Shown: positions 45,630-56,819 of the stretch, in pieces | Position numbering within the stretch: position 1 is the first letter of the stretch | Layout: each line of letters starts with the position of its first letter | Assembly: GCF_019059575.1 (NCBI RefSeq) | Contig: NW_024881703.1 | Coordinates: forward strand, 234,501-298,500 | Source of the DNA: Amphibalanus amphitrite | Lineage: Eukaryota > Arthropoda > Thecostraca > Balanomorpha > Balanidae | Length of the DNA stretch: 64,000 nucleotides | Direction of reading: 5' to 3' | Made by a program: the position numbers and the translations under genes | The notes under the pieces: model-generated | The model's input: the letters and a program-made list of their open reading frames with translations, nothing else | Database searches by the model: none | What the model was told of the DNA's origin: nothing

Positions 45630-45881
45630 TGTTACAGTTTACGTCTGTTACTGTCCGGTGAAGGAGCCCGCTGGGATACTGCGCGGGATTTGTATGGGAA
45701 ATGTATTTAGGTCAATGGATGGCTGTGAATGAGGGTTGAAGTGGGGGATGGGGGTGAGATTGCTGTGATGATAATACGGTGATTCACTACATAAATGGCT
45801 GAATGAACTTTAAGTTGATTTACTCCGCGAATTACGTCGAAATACGATTCAATGTAAAGTAACGCGACCGTTCTTGCTACA
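45630..45881 (+). repeat. BEL 5' LTR
   Basis: 252 bp, TG...CA bounded, nearly identical to 48250-48501. Confidence 0.95.
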
Positions 45882-45905
45882 TATTTGGCGACCGTGACAG
45901 GACAC

Positions 45906-47583
45906 TGGGCAAACCGAAATTGATAAATACGTAGAATTAGCGACAAGACAAGGCTTATCCGGACTGGAAGCTCTAGAATTCGCATCGAAGCAATATGAGA
46001 AGGATCAGGAGCGGGAAGAAAGAAAGCTAACAAGGGAAAGGGAGCGTGAAGAAAAGGAACTAGAGCGTGAGGAAAGAGAGAAGGAAAGACAGTTTGAAAT
46101 AGAAAAGCTGCGACTTTTGGATGGTTCGATGGCCAGCAATGGTACTAGAACGAGTAAGAAGCTTCCAAAGCTCCCTCCATTTGAAGAAAATGGTGACATG
46201 GACATATACCTGACAAGATTTGAAAGAATCGCCCAGTCTAACATCTGGAACAGAGAGGATTGGGCGGTATCATTGAGCGCTCTGCTCACTGGAAAGGCTC
46301 TGGAAGTCTATCATCGTTTGAGTGCAGACGAGGCTGATGACTATGAGATCCTCAAGGAAGCACTGCTAAAGCGGTATGGTCTTACTGCTGACGGTTTTCG
46401 CAGACGTCTGCGGGAATCGCCTCCGGAAGAATACGAGACACCGGAGCAGTACATAACACGTTTGTCGACATACTTGGATAAATGGATGTCCCTGAGTGAG
46501 TTTCCGACATCTTTCGATGGTCTCAAACAGTTGACCCTAATTGAACAGTTTCTATCGAGCTGCCCAAAGGAACTCGAGCTGTTCTTGAAACGAAACGGCC
46601 ATAAAACACTAGAAGAAATATCCAGCGCTGCCGAACAATATCTAACGGCCAGTGGACAAACCCTGCACGGACTGCGCGCAACGGAAAAGGAGGCTATCCA
46701 GAAGCGCAGCTGGAAAACTTCGACACAGCCAACGACGACCATGCTGCCTTCTGCAGCGGCCCTTCAGGTATCGGCAAGAGCGCAAAAATGCGCGTTCTGC
46801 ACGCTCGGGCATGAGACGGCACAATGCAGAAAGGCAGAAGCACTCTCGGTGGACAAGCGGCGCCGTCGGCTTCTCGCTGTCGGAGCTTGCTTCATCTGCT
46901 TAGGTCCTCATCACATTGCACGAACATGTAACAACGTGAAATGCTGCGAAAGGTGCGGAAAGCGACATCACCGCCTGCTGTGCACCGAAGAGGAAGCTGC
47001 ACCCATCGTGACTGCTCAGTCCCAGGTTGAAGAGAAGGAACAAGTTCTTTTCCAAACAGCTAGAGCGGTGGCAGTCGGACCCGCTGGCAAAAGGAACGTA
47101 AGAATTATCCTTGATACTGGTTCAAACCAGTCATTTATATCAACATCTCTCTCTCGGGATTTGAAATGTCAGCGGCTTGGAACCCAGCGCAGAACGATCT
47201 CAACATTCGGTGGTGATCGCATAACCCACAAAACGATGAACTCTGTTTCCATCAAACTGATGAAGTCTGTGACTCTGACAGCGGCGGAAACTGAGCAAAT
47301 ATGTGGCCCCGTCAACGTCAAGTCAGTGGACTTGAACGACTATCCACATCTGAAGCACCTGACCCTAGCTGACTGTCCGTCTAGGTGGCAATCAGGAGAT
47401 ATCGACATACTGATCGGTATGGATCTCTCTACAAGGGACTTCTTACAAGCTTTCGATCGATTCGCCGCACGAAGAGGAATGCCGAAAACGGTGACAAGTG
47501 ACAACGCAACAAACTTCAAGGGCGCAGCAGCACACCTCGCTCATTCCGGAGTAACCTGGAAATTCAACGCACCCCGAGCTCCA
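45906..47583 (+). pseudogene. BEL Gag-protease fused to integrase remnant
   Basis: The frame is open from about 45906 but has no ATG before 46129, so the start is uncertain. The N-terminal part is a highly charged coiled coil (KLTRERE..EEKELEREEREKERQFEIEKLRLL). A Gag capsid-like region follows (WAVSLSALLTGKALEVYHRL, ETPEQYITRL). Then come cysteine/histidine knuckles (CAFCTLGHETAQC, and CFICLGPHHIARTC with CERCGKRHH) and a retropepsin-like IILDTGSNQSFIS with DILIGMDL. Immediately after that the sequence jumps to integrase (DRFAARRGMPKTVTSDNATNF), so protease-to-integrase is fused in frame across a multi-kilobase deletion. A TAG at 47584-47586 then ends the frame where the family has a histidine-glycine motif. 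Confidence 0.9.
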
Positions 47584-47586
47584 TAG

Positions 47587-48147
47587 TGGGGAGGTTTTTA
47601 TGAGCGACTCGTGCGCACAACGAAAGAGGCTCTGCGCAGAACGCTTCATAAGAGTATGCTCTCATTTGAAGATCTGCAAACTCTGCTGTGCCGCATAGAA
47701 GGTGCAATAAATGCAAGACCGCTATCGGCGTTGAGTGAGGACATTGATGACCTTCGGTCACTGTCTCCAAGGGACTTTCTACAAGTCCCTGCACTGGACA
47801 AGCCCGATGTCCCGGGTTTGATTGAGCCTGAGAGCCAGAGCCGAGTGCTCAGGAAGCGCTGGATACATTGTCTTGAGGTTCTCGCTCATTTATGGAAAAG
47901 GTGGCACACAGAATATTTGCGAGAGCTGCGGATTCCTCCCCGAGAAGAAAGAAGCAATACAGCTATCGGAGATCTGGTAATCATCAGAGAAAATCCGTAT
48001 CAGTCCCGATCACTCTGGCCAATGGGAAGGATAGTTGAGCTTCATCCAGGCAGAGATGGACTGACACGAGTCGCGACCATGCGAAGGGCAGACGGCACTA
48101 CATCAACGCGGCCTGTACAGAGGCTGCATCGTTTGGAGTGCGGCTAG
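47587..48147 (+). pseudogene. BEL integrase C-terminal part
   Basis: It continues the same frame after the TAG: WGGFYERLVRTTKEALRRTL with the catalytic E, INARPLSAL, LWKRWHTEYLRELR, and the BEL C-terminal domain (IGDLVIIRENPYQSRSLWPMGRIVELHPGRDGLTR). The last codon precedes a short untranslated stretch, a CACCGGGGGGAGAA purine tract and the 3' LTR. Confidence 0.9.
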
Positions 48148-48249
48148 GCCTCAGGATTGAGGAGACTCCTACAAGGATGCCGGTCAGCACATGCCACTGT
48201 GTTCTATCGGAACGGATTGAGTGAAATTGTCATTTCACCGGGGGGAGAA

Positions 48250-48501
48250 TGTTACAGTTTACGTCTGTTACTGTCCGGTATAGGAGCCCGCTGGGATACT
48301 GCGCGGGATTTGTATGGGAAATGTATTTAGGTCAATGGATGGCTGTGAATGAGGGTTGAAGTGGGGGATAGGGGTGAGATTGCTGTGATGATAATACGGT
48401 GATTCACTACATAAATGGCTGAATGAACTTTAAGTTGATTTACTCCGCGAATTACGTCGAAATACGATTCAATGTAAAGTAACGCGACCGTTCTTGCTAC
48501 A
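48250..48501 (+). repeat. BEL 3' LTR
   Basis: Preceded by the polypurine tract GGGGGGAGAA. Three differences from the 5' LTR. Confidence 0.95.
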
Positions 48502-48505
48502 GCGT

Positions 48506-51019
48506 GTTCCGAGCGCTGGTGAGGGTCGCTACGTGTATTTTCTACAGCGAGGTGATCATTGAAGCGCTTTGTGTCGTCTATACGGCAAGTCTGTTATAAG
48601 TTTGAATAACTGTTGAATTGAATAAGTGAATAAGTGTAAACTGATATTCAATAGGTTCTGTTGTCTCGTGCTGGCTCTGTCTTTGGTTTCTTTATGTCGG
48701 TTTTATATAACGTAACTTATCATTATTATATTTCACGACAAGGGTTGTTAAAGAAAAGACTGAATATTCAAATATTTTAGTGCAATGATTGTTACAATTG
48801 TTTATAAAATTCTGCACATGGCAGAATTATTATCCCTAAATCTTGTGACAAAAATCGGATACAAAATAAAAAGACGAAGGCAGCAACGACACAAGTGAAA
48901 GTATTGAATACCAGTTGACTGAACATACTTATTCAAAATTATAACAGACGGCAAGTGTGTTATAATTTTGAATAAGTATGTATTGCAAACTGATATTAAA
49001 CACTTTTCTCGTTGCTGCCTTTGTCTTTGGTTTCTTTATGTCGGTTTCATATAACGTCACTTATCATTATTATATTTCATGACACGGGAGGTTAAAGAAA
49101 AGACTGAATATTCAAGTATACTAGTGCAATGATTGTTACAATTGTTTTTAAAATCTTGCACATGGCAGATTTATTATCGCTAAATCTCGTGACAAAAAAT
49201 CGGATACAGAATAAAAAGACAAAGGCAGCAACGAAACAAGTGAAAGCATTAAATACCAGTTCACTGAAAATACTTATTCAAAATTACAACAGACTTGCCG
49301 TACAGAAGACACGCAACGCTACAACGATCGCTGTAGAAGATGCACGCACCGCCCTTCACCTGAGCTTAGAACAAACCGAAGTCGCCGGCAGAATGGGCAG
49401 TTGCGGCCGACCACGATAATTAGGTCATATTATCTGACGCATTAGAGCTGTTAGATTACCAAGGTTATCAATTACAACACGGACACATGGTATGCCAAAT
49501 TCTTTAAAAACGGCTGTTTACCCCATCAGACTTCTTAAAATCTGCACTGGATACATAATTCTAGCGTGTCGATTACTTCTCGTAACAGAACATTCTGGAA
49601 CTGTGCTTGCTTCCATTGGAAATCTGGCAGCTCTAATTCTCAAACACGATCGGCGGCCGGCCGGTCAGCCGGCGCCTTCAGTCTGTTCCGAGTGCTGGTG
49701 AGCGGCGCTGCGTGTATCTTCTACAGCGAAGTGATCATTGCAGCGTCTGTACGGCAAGTCTGTTATAATTTTGAATAAACTGATATTCAATTCGTTCACT
49801 TCTCCCGTTGCTGGCTTTGTCTTTGGTTTTTTATGTCGGTTTTATTTTACGTAACTAATGTATAATATTTCACGACTTGGGGTGTGTAAGAAAAGACTAA
49901 ATTTTCAAATTTTCTAGTGCAACGATTGTTACAATTGTTTTTAAAATCTTGCACATGGCAGATTTATTATCGATAAATCTCGTGACAAAAAATCGGATAA
50001 TGAATAAAAAGTCAAAGGCTACTCTCACGAAACAAGTGAAAGTATTGAATGCCAGTTCACTGAACATACTTATTCAAAATTATAACAGACTTGCCGTACA
50101 GACGACACGCAACGCAACAACGATCGCTGTAGAAGATGCACGCACCACCCTTCACCTGAGCTTAGAACAAACTGAAGTCGCCGGCAGAATGGGCCAGTTG
50201 CGGCAGACCACGATAATTAGGTCCTATTATCTGACGCATTAGATCGGTTAGATTACCAAGCTTATCAATTACAACACGGACACATGGTATGCCAAATTCT
50301 TTAAAAACGGCTGTTTACCCCATCAGACTTCTTAAAATCTGCACTAGATACATTATTCTAGCGTCTCAATTACTTCTCGTAACAGAACATTCGAGAACTG
50401 TGCTTCCTTCCATTGGAAATCTGGCAGCTCTAATTCTCAACCGCGATCGGCAGCCGGCCGGCCAGCCGGTGCCTTCAGTCTGTTCCGAGTGCTGGTGAGG
50501 GGCGCTGCGTGTATCTTCTACAGCGAGGTGATCATTGAAGCGCTTTTTGTCGTCTATACGGCAAGTCTGTTATAAGTTTGAATAAGTGTGTATTGTAAAC
50601 TGATATTCAATAGGTTCTGTTGTCTCGTGCTGGCTCTGTCATTGGTTTCTTTATGTGGGTTTTATATAACGTAACTTATCATTATTATATTTCACGACAA
50701 GGGTTGTTAAAGAAAAGACTGAATATTCAAATATTTTAGTGCAATGATTGTTGCAATTGTTTATAAAATTCTGCACATGGCAGATTTGTTATCCCAAAAT
50801 CTTGTGACAAAAATCGGATACAAAATAAAAAGACGAAGGCAGCAACGACACAAGTGAAAGTATTGAATACCAGTTGACTGAACATACTTATTCAAAATTA
50901 TAACAGACGGCAAGTCTGTTATAATTTTGAATAAGTATGTATTGCAAACTGATATTCAACACTTTTCTCGTTGCTGCCTTTGTCTTTGGTTTCTTTATGT
51001 CGGTTTTATATAACGTCAC
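48506..51019. repeat. satellite-like core, tandem units with ~797-bp period
   Basis: At least three consecutive units can be aligned. 'cacatggtatgccaaattct' occurs at 49484 and 50281, and 'aagtctgttataa' with 'ttcacttgtctcgttgctgg' variants recurs at the same period. Within each unit a left arm ('cttattcaaaattataacagac..cgctgtagaagatgcacgcac') is mirrored by a right arm ('gtatcttctacagcg..cggcaagtctgttataattttgaataag'). The monomer is thus itself an inverted-repeat element that has become tandem. Confidence 0.88.
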
Positions 51020-51023
51020 TTAT

Positions 51024-53269
51024 GGGGCATTCCAGGACAGCTCAACCACAGCCGAACACCCTCATATTTTTAAAAATTCTGAAACTTTGTGTATAGGGTA
51101 ATCTGACACGCTGGAGACGGCCCTGCCAATATTAGACCTCTCTGACTAAAGGTCACAGAGTTATAGCCTCCGGCATTTTGGAGAGGTCACCCTAAAGACC
51201 AATCTTTGAGGGCATATATCTCAAAGAAAAAAATATTTTATATATGAAAAATATATACCGATGGACTCAAAATTGATCAAAAAAGATTTTGGCTATCTCG
51301 AATTTTTTTTTTGAAAATTTTCAAAATTTTTGATTTTGTGACCAATTTTTCAAAGACCTGACTCGACCTTTTCCTCATCGAAATTGTACTTTTCGTCTAT
51401 AGACAAAATGTTTTTTGATCAATTTTCTTTCGATAGAAAAAATAAAAAAAAATGGGTTCTGCCTTTAAAATATATTTTTCGCCACACATAGATGGCGCTG
51501 CTGACGCTGTTTTTCCTGAATAATTACTGAATTGAGATAATAAGATGCAGATGATGATCAAAGTGTGTTTCCCAACAACAGCTCAAACGGCGTTCGATAG
51601 CCCTGTCAAATTTGTCGAAAGAAACCAAATTTCGTTGACCTAGGGGTCACCGATGACGTCACAGGTCAGGTCAAAAATAAAATGTTTCACCGTTCACGGG
51701 GCTTCTAGGGAAAGCGCTATAACACCGAGTAAAACGCATTTTGTCGAAAATCAGCGATAAGGCGTCAGTTGTCTAGTACATATGTTGCTATTAGAAGTCA
51801 CTGGTCATACCAGGTCAGGTCACAGGTCACAGGTCAGGTCACCAAAGGTCACCACATGAACCCAAGTTTACTAAGGTTGTGCGATACATGTTTTATGGCC
51901 AGTTTTTCATTTCCAACTCAATGGTGTTGGTTATAAGACTATCAGGTACGGAATAGGTCACTTTCTGGTGGAGGTCAGCCGGTCAGGTCAAGGTCAGGTA
52001 AAAAACGTCAAATTTCAAAGTTGATATTTTTGCATAAAATGGGTATTGATTCTATGCAGCTCTTCACGGGGAGTCTAATGGTGGTCTTTGTTTTGCGTTA
52101 CGAGGTCTAGAATTGCTGAAAATTGAGTTTGAAAATTTAACGTCACCAATTTTGAAGTTTTTTTCGCTATATAACTTGGCCCAAAAAAGAGGTATCGATC
52201 TCAAATTTGGTATGTAGATAGAAAGCGGTAGGGACTATCACATATATTCCGTTTTTTCGAAATTCAAAAAACATTTTGGATTTTTCGGCTATTGTATTCA
52301 AAAAATCTATTTTTTGATTTTTGGGGGTCAAAATCCAAAAAATCGAAAAACCGGAATAGCAGTTTTGTAGCCCTCTTGATTCCACACCTTTTATTTATTA
52401 AACATTTTTCTGTATCTCTAAAGCTGTAGGCCTGACAGCTCTTCCCGCGAAACCTTTTTTTGGGTCGAAAATGGCAGAAATGACGTCACTCTGACGTCAT
52501 TAGCGGCCAACCTATCATAGCCTTTGGAAAAAATGTTTGGTCACCATGTGCGCTAGCTACTCCCGGGAGGGTACTGAAAGTTTGGTGACGATCGGCGCAG
52601 CGGTTCTCGAGATATATCGAAAAAACCAAAGGGGGCAAAAATGCCCCCCCCCCCCACCGCCTCGAAGGTTAAATAGCCACTCAAAAGGGTCACAGTGTCT
52701 TATTTGTTGTTAGAAAACACGTATCTGTCATGAACTGTATCTTATCATCTAAATTCCGTAATAATATAGGAAAACAGCATCAGCAGCGCCATCTATGTGT
52801 GGCGAAAAATATATTTTAAAGGCAGAACCCATTTTTTTTTTATTTTTTCTATCGAAAGAAAACTGATCAAAAAACATTTTGTCTATAGACGAAAAGTACA
52901 ATTTCGATGAGGAAAAGGTCGAGCGAGGTCTTTGAAAAATTGGTCACAAAATCAAAAAATTTGAAAATTTTTTGAAAAAAAATTCGAGATAGCCAAAATC
53001 TTTTTTGATCAATTTTGAGTCCATCGGTATATATTTTTCATACCTAAAATATTTTTTCTTTGAGATATATGCCCTCAAAGATTGGTCTTTAGGGTGACCT
53101 CTCCAAAATGCCGGAGGCTATAACTCTGTGACCTTTTGTCGGAGAGGTCTAATATTGGCAGAACCGTCTCCAGCGTGTCAGATTACCCAATACACAAAGT
53201 TTCAGAATTTTTAAAAATATAAGGGTGTCATTTTTTAAAAAAATTGGTCGTTTTGTCCTGGAATGCCCC
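51024..53269. mobile_element. 2.2 kb foldback-type element with ~0.5 kb inverted ends
   Basis: GGGGCATTCCAGGACA at 51024 returns inverted, ending at 53269. The inverted match continues about 530 bp inward (to 'gatggcgctgctga' and beyond, near 51545 and 52735). The 4-bp TTAT lies on both sides (51020-51023, 53270-53273) and interrupts a satellite unit at 'acttatcattatt'. The 1.2 kb centre has no coding frame, but contains a dense AGGTCA array (51812-51860, again 51975-52000) and a G-run/C-run hairpin beside AAGG-TTAA (52631-52671). That looks like the end of an older TTAA element. Confidence 0.9.
51812..51860. repeat. dense AGGTCA direct-repeat array
   Basis: Five AGGTCA hexamers within 49 bp, some spaced by 5-6 nt overlaps and one pair as AGGTCA-C-AGGTCA. 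In animals such direct repeats are nuclear-receptor half-sites. Here they may simply be transposon sequence. Confidence 0.8.
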
Positions 53270-53273
53270 TTAT

Positions 53274-53881
53274 CAGACACGCAACGCTACAACGATCGCT
53301 GTAGAAGATGCACGCACCGCCCTGAGCTTAGAACAAACCGAAGTCGCCGGCAGAATGGGCAGTTGCGGCCGACCACGATATTAGGTCATATTATCTGACG
53401 CATTAGAGCTGCCAGATTACCAATGTTATCAATTACAACACGGACACATGGTATGCCAAATTCTTTTAAAACGGCTGTTCAGCCCATCAGTCTTCTTAAA
53501 ATCTGCACTGGACACATAATTCTAGCGTGTCGATTACTTCTCGTAACAGAACATTCTGGAACTGTGCTTGCTTCCATTGGAAATCTGGCAGCTCTAATTC
53601 TCAACCGCTATCGGCAGCCGGCCGGTCAGCCGGCGCCTTCAGTCTGTTCCGAGCGCTGGTGAGCGGCGCTGCGTGTATCTTCTACAGCGAGGTGATCATT
53701 GCAGCGCTTTGTGTCGCTTGTACGGCAAGTGTGTTATAATTTTGAATAAGTATGTATGTACTGCCTTTGTCTTTTTATTCTGTATCCAATTTTTTGTCAC
53801 GAGATTTAGCGATAATAAATTTGCCATTTGTACAATTGTAACAATCATTGCACTAGAATATTTGAATATTCAGTCTTTTCT
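53274..53881. repeat. satellite-like core, plus-oriented unit
   Basis: This is the most complete unit with the 79-codon core frame (53423-53662). It continues the unit broken at 51023. Confidence 0.85.
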
Positions 53882-53885
53882 TTAA

Positions 53886-54712
53886 CACGCGCAGTGGAAG
53901 GGTTGCGAGTACTACGCCCAGTGGAAGGGGGGGCGGATGTCGCCCCCCCTAAGATCTCAGCTCCCACTGAAGGTAGAAAGACGAAATTTGGAGGGTAGGT
54001 GGGGGCAATGGGGAACTCTGTTGTGTGTGAATTTCATGACCCTAGGTCAATATCTTCAAGGTCAAATGAGGTCAAACGTGGTCAAATCTGCCATATTAGA
54101 GACTTTTTTGCGTTTACACGCCGATAACTCAAAAAGTTACCGGCCGATTTTCTTTTTTCTTTCAGTATACGAAAGAACAGACATTTGGGAGTATGTATAG
54201 CGAATTTCTAGATAATCCAACAATAAATATGGCAGTTAGAAGCCTGCTAAGGGTAAAATGTCGCCGGCTGAAGCGGGATCGGCGGACGCGGGAAACGCGG
54301 CAATCACAATTTTGTGTTTACACACTCATAACTCAAATTGTTACCGGCCGATTTTCAAAATTCTTTGACCATATGATTGCCTGTACATTTCTCAGTCTTC
54401 TCACCGAAGTTGACGCGAATCTAATGTAATCAGCGGTAAGGAGCGCGATGTAAAGACGGAACCGTCTCGCCCCGGCACAGTCTACAATTCAGGCGGCGCG
54501 TAACGGCTAGCGTCGGCAGGATGTTTGACTTTACACCGCTATTACTAGAAAAGTTGTGAACCGATTTTCTTATTTCTTGCACGAGAAGATCCGCAATTCA
54601 ATTTTGGACAGGTAGCCAAAATTTCACATTGATATTATGTTCGCGGCGCGAGTTATTGGCGAAAAACAGGAGGGGTGGGCGAAATCCACCCCCTCCCCTT
54701 CCACTGCGCGTG
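53886..54712. mobile_element. TTAA-flanked MITE, family 4
   Basis: The ends CACGCGCAGTGGAAGGG are perfect inverted repeats with TTAA on both sides (53882-53885, 54713-54716). They split the satellite phrase 'tctttaacat..cgtgtcgtg'. G-run/C-run hairpins lie just inside both ends (53925-53952, 54669-54703), with 'gagttattggcgaaaaac' next to the right one. 'aaggtcaaatgaggtcaaacgtggtcaaa' lies inside. Length 827 bp; non-coding. Confidence 0.93.
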
Positions 54713-54716
54713 TTAA

Positions 54717-55869
54717 CATGCCGTGTCGTGAAATATAATAATGATAAGTTACGTTATATAAAACCGACATAAAGAAAACCGACATAAAGAAACCAAAGAC
54801 AAAGCCAGCAACGAGACAAGTGAACGTATTGAATATCAGTTTACAATACATACTAATTCAAAAGTAAAACAGACTTGCCGTACAGACGACACAAAGCGCT
54901 GCAATGATCACCTCGCTGTAGAAGATACACGCAGCGCCCCTCACCAGCACTCGGAACAGACTGAAGGCGCCGGCTGACCGGCCGGCTGCCGATCGCGGTT
55001 GAGAATTAGAGCTGCCAGATTTCCAATGGAAGCAAGCACAGTTCCCGAATGTTATGTTACAAGAAATAATCGAGACGCTAGAATTATGTATCCTGTGCAG
55101 ATTTTAGGAAGACTGATGAGCTGAACAGCCGTTTTTAAAGAACTTGGCATATCATGTGTCGGTGTTGTAATTGATAACAATTGGTAATCTGGCAGCTCTA
55201 ATGCGTCAGATAATAGGACCTAATTATCGTGGTCGGCCGCAACTGGCCCATTCTGCCGGCGACTTCAGTTTGTTCTAAGCACTGGTGTAGGGCGGTGCGT
55301 GCATCTTCTACAGCGATGTGATCGTTGTAGCGCTGTGTGTCGTCTGTACGGCAAGTCTGTTATAAGTTCGAATAAGTATGTATTGTAAACTGATATTCAA
55401 TACGTTCTGTTGTCTCGTGCTGGCTCTGTCTTTGGTTTCTTTATGTCGGTTTCATATAACGTAACTTATCATTATTATATTTCACGACAAGGGTTGTTAA
55501 AGAAAAGACTGAATATTCAAATATTCTAGTGCAATGATTGTTTCAATTGTTTTTAAAATCCTGCATATGGGAGATTTATTATCCCTAAATCTCGTGACAA
55601 AAAAATCGGATACAGAATAAAAAGACGTAGGCAGCAACGATCCAAGTGAAAGTATTGAATACCAGTTCACTGAACATACTTATTCAAAATTATAACAGAC
55701 TTGCCGTACAGACGACACGCAACGCTACAACGATCACATCGCTGTAGAATATACACGCAGCGCCCCTCACCAGCGCTCGGAACAGGCGCCGGCAGACCTC
55801 TGTCAGGGTCAGGACCTCTGTCAGCCTTCTTGATACTTGGGATTGTTTTTAGTCAACATGCTTCTTAAA
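54717..55869. repeat. satellite-like core, minus then plus units
   Basis: A minus-oriented unit (to about 55270) is followed by plus-oriented half-units. The change of orientation happens through the self-complementary arms. Confidence 0.82.
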
Positions 55870-55871
55870 TA

Positions 55872-56643
55872 CAGGGTGATCGAAAAAAGTGTCACCCCTA
55901 ATTTAAAAGCCATGTAACTCGCGATTGGTTGGTCGTACGACTTTGCGTTAGGCAGCATTGGCAAGAGCATACAATTTCCTTTCGAATGGATGTAAATATG
56001 GATGGTTTATGCCGCAAACGAAGATGTAGCTATTCAAAAAGTATGTTGAGGACGCAATTTGGTGTGTTCAAAAGTTTGGTTGTGCAAATTTGTACTTTTG
56101 ACAGAGTTTTTGATCTGACAGCTCACGTGCCAGCTCACGTGAACATTTCTTAACTGTTCCATGGTTATACCGCTGCATAAAATTGATAATCCGGTAGTGC
56201 AGGTTGTCGCAATGTTTCGCTAGTTACCGGCGAATTTGTGAATAATGAGGCCGCATGTTTGCAAGGAAGATCTGATAAGGTCTTCCTTGTCTAAGGTCAG
56301 CTGAGAAACGAGTCTAAGGTCAGCTGAGAAACAGTCTGCAGTGAACAACATACACTCCATGTGTAATGTGTAAGGTGTGTATCATGTTGAGTTACGACAC
56401 TCATTGTTCTCGTTCAGCGGTGTCCGATCCCTTTCGGTGAATTTCGTTTCACGTGAAAGCCGCACATTGACTGGTTTTTAAGCCCATGGGGACATGATTT
56501 GGAATAGAAAACAATCATGAATACATTCAATTGAAAAGAAATTGCCTGCTCTTTCCGATGCTGCCTGGTGCGTAGTCATCCGACCTACCAGTCGCGAGTT
56601 ATGTAGATTTTAAGTTAGGGGTGACACTTTTTCGATCACCCTG
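55872..56643. mobile_element. mariner-type MITE
   Basis: CAGGGTGATCGAAAAAAGTG at the left and its inverse (one A fewer) at the right are bordered by TA (55870-55871, 56644-56645). The repeat extends to about 29 bp (..TCACCCCTAA). This terminal form is typical of mariner-like elements. 772 bp, no transposase. Confidence 0.92.
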
Positions 56644-56819
56644 TATGATATACGTCAATGTTAAGGGATTCAAAACATCCATTAAAACGACGTACAAGAG
56701 TACGGAAACCACCAGGTAAACTTGAAAAGGGCCTTGGAACAGAGCCAAGCGGTGCTGCTCCTAAAACTGCGACAAAGTCAGCACTTTTCCCCGCAACTCG
56801 TTGTCCAGACGTAAATATG

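Larger units (their letters stand above)
45630..48501 (+). mobile_element. BEL/Pao LTR element, internally deleted
   Basis: LTRs of 252 bp (45630-45881 and 48250-48501; TGTTACAG...GCTACA) differ at three positions. GCGT duplications (45626-45629, 48502-48505) flank the element. A TTTGGCGACCGTGACAGGA segment, typical of BEL primer-binding regions, follows the 5' LTR. The interior (2.4 kb) has Gag, protease and the end of integrase, but RT and RNase H are gone. With near-identical LTRs, the element probably transposed recently in the deleted form using another copy's enzymes. Confidence 0.94.

Noticed and set aside
53423..53662. Receptor-type first transmembrane helix (GN..L pattern) in the core frame
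   Set aside because: The resemblance is only a few residues in a hydrophobic segment of a repeat; there is no further receptor sequence.
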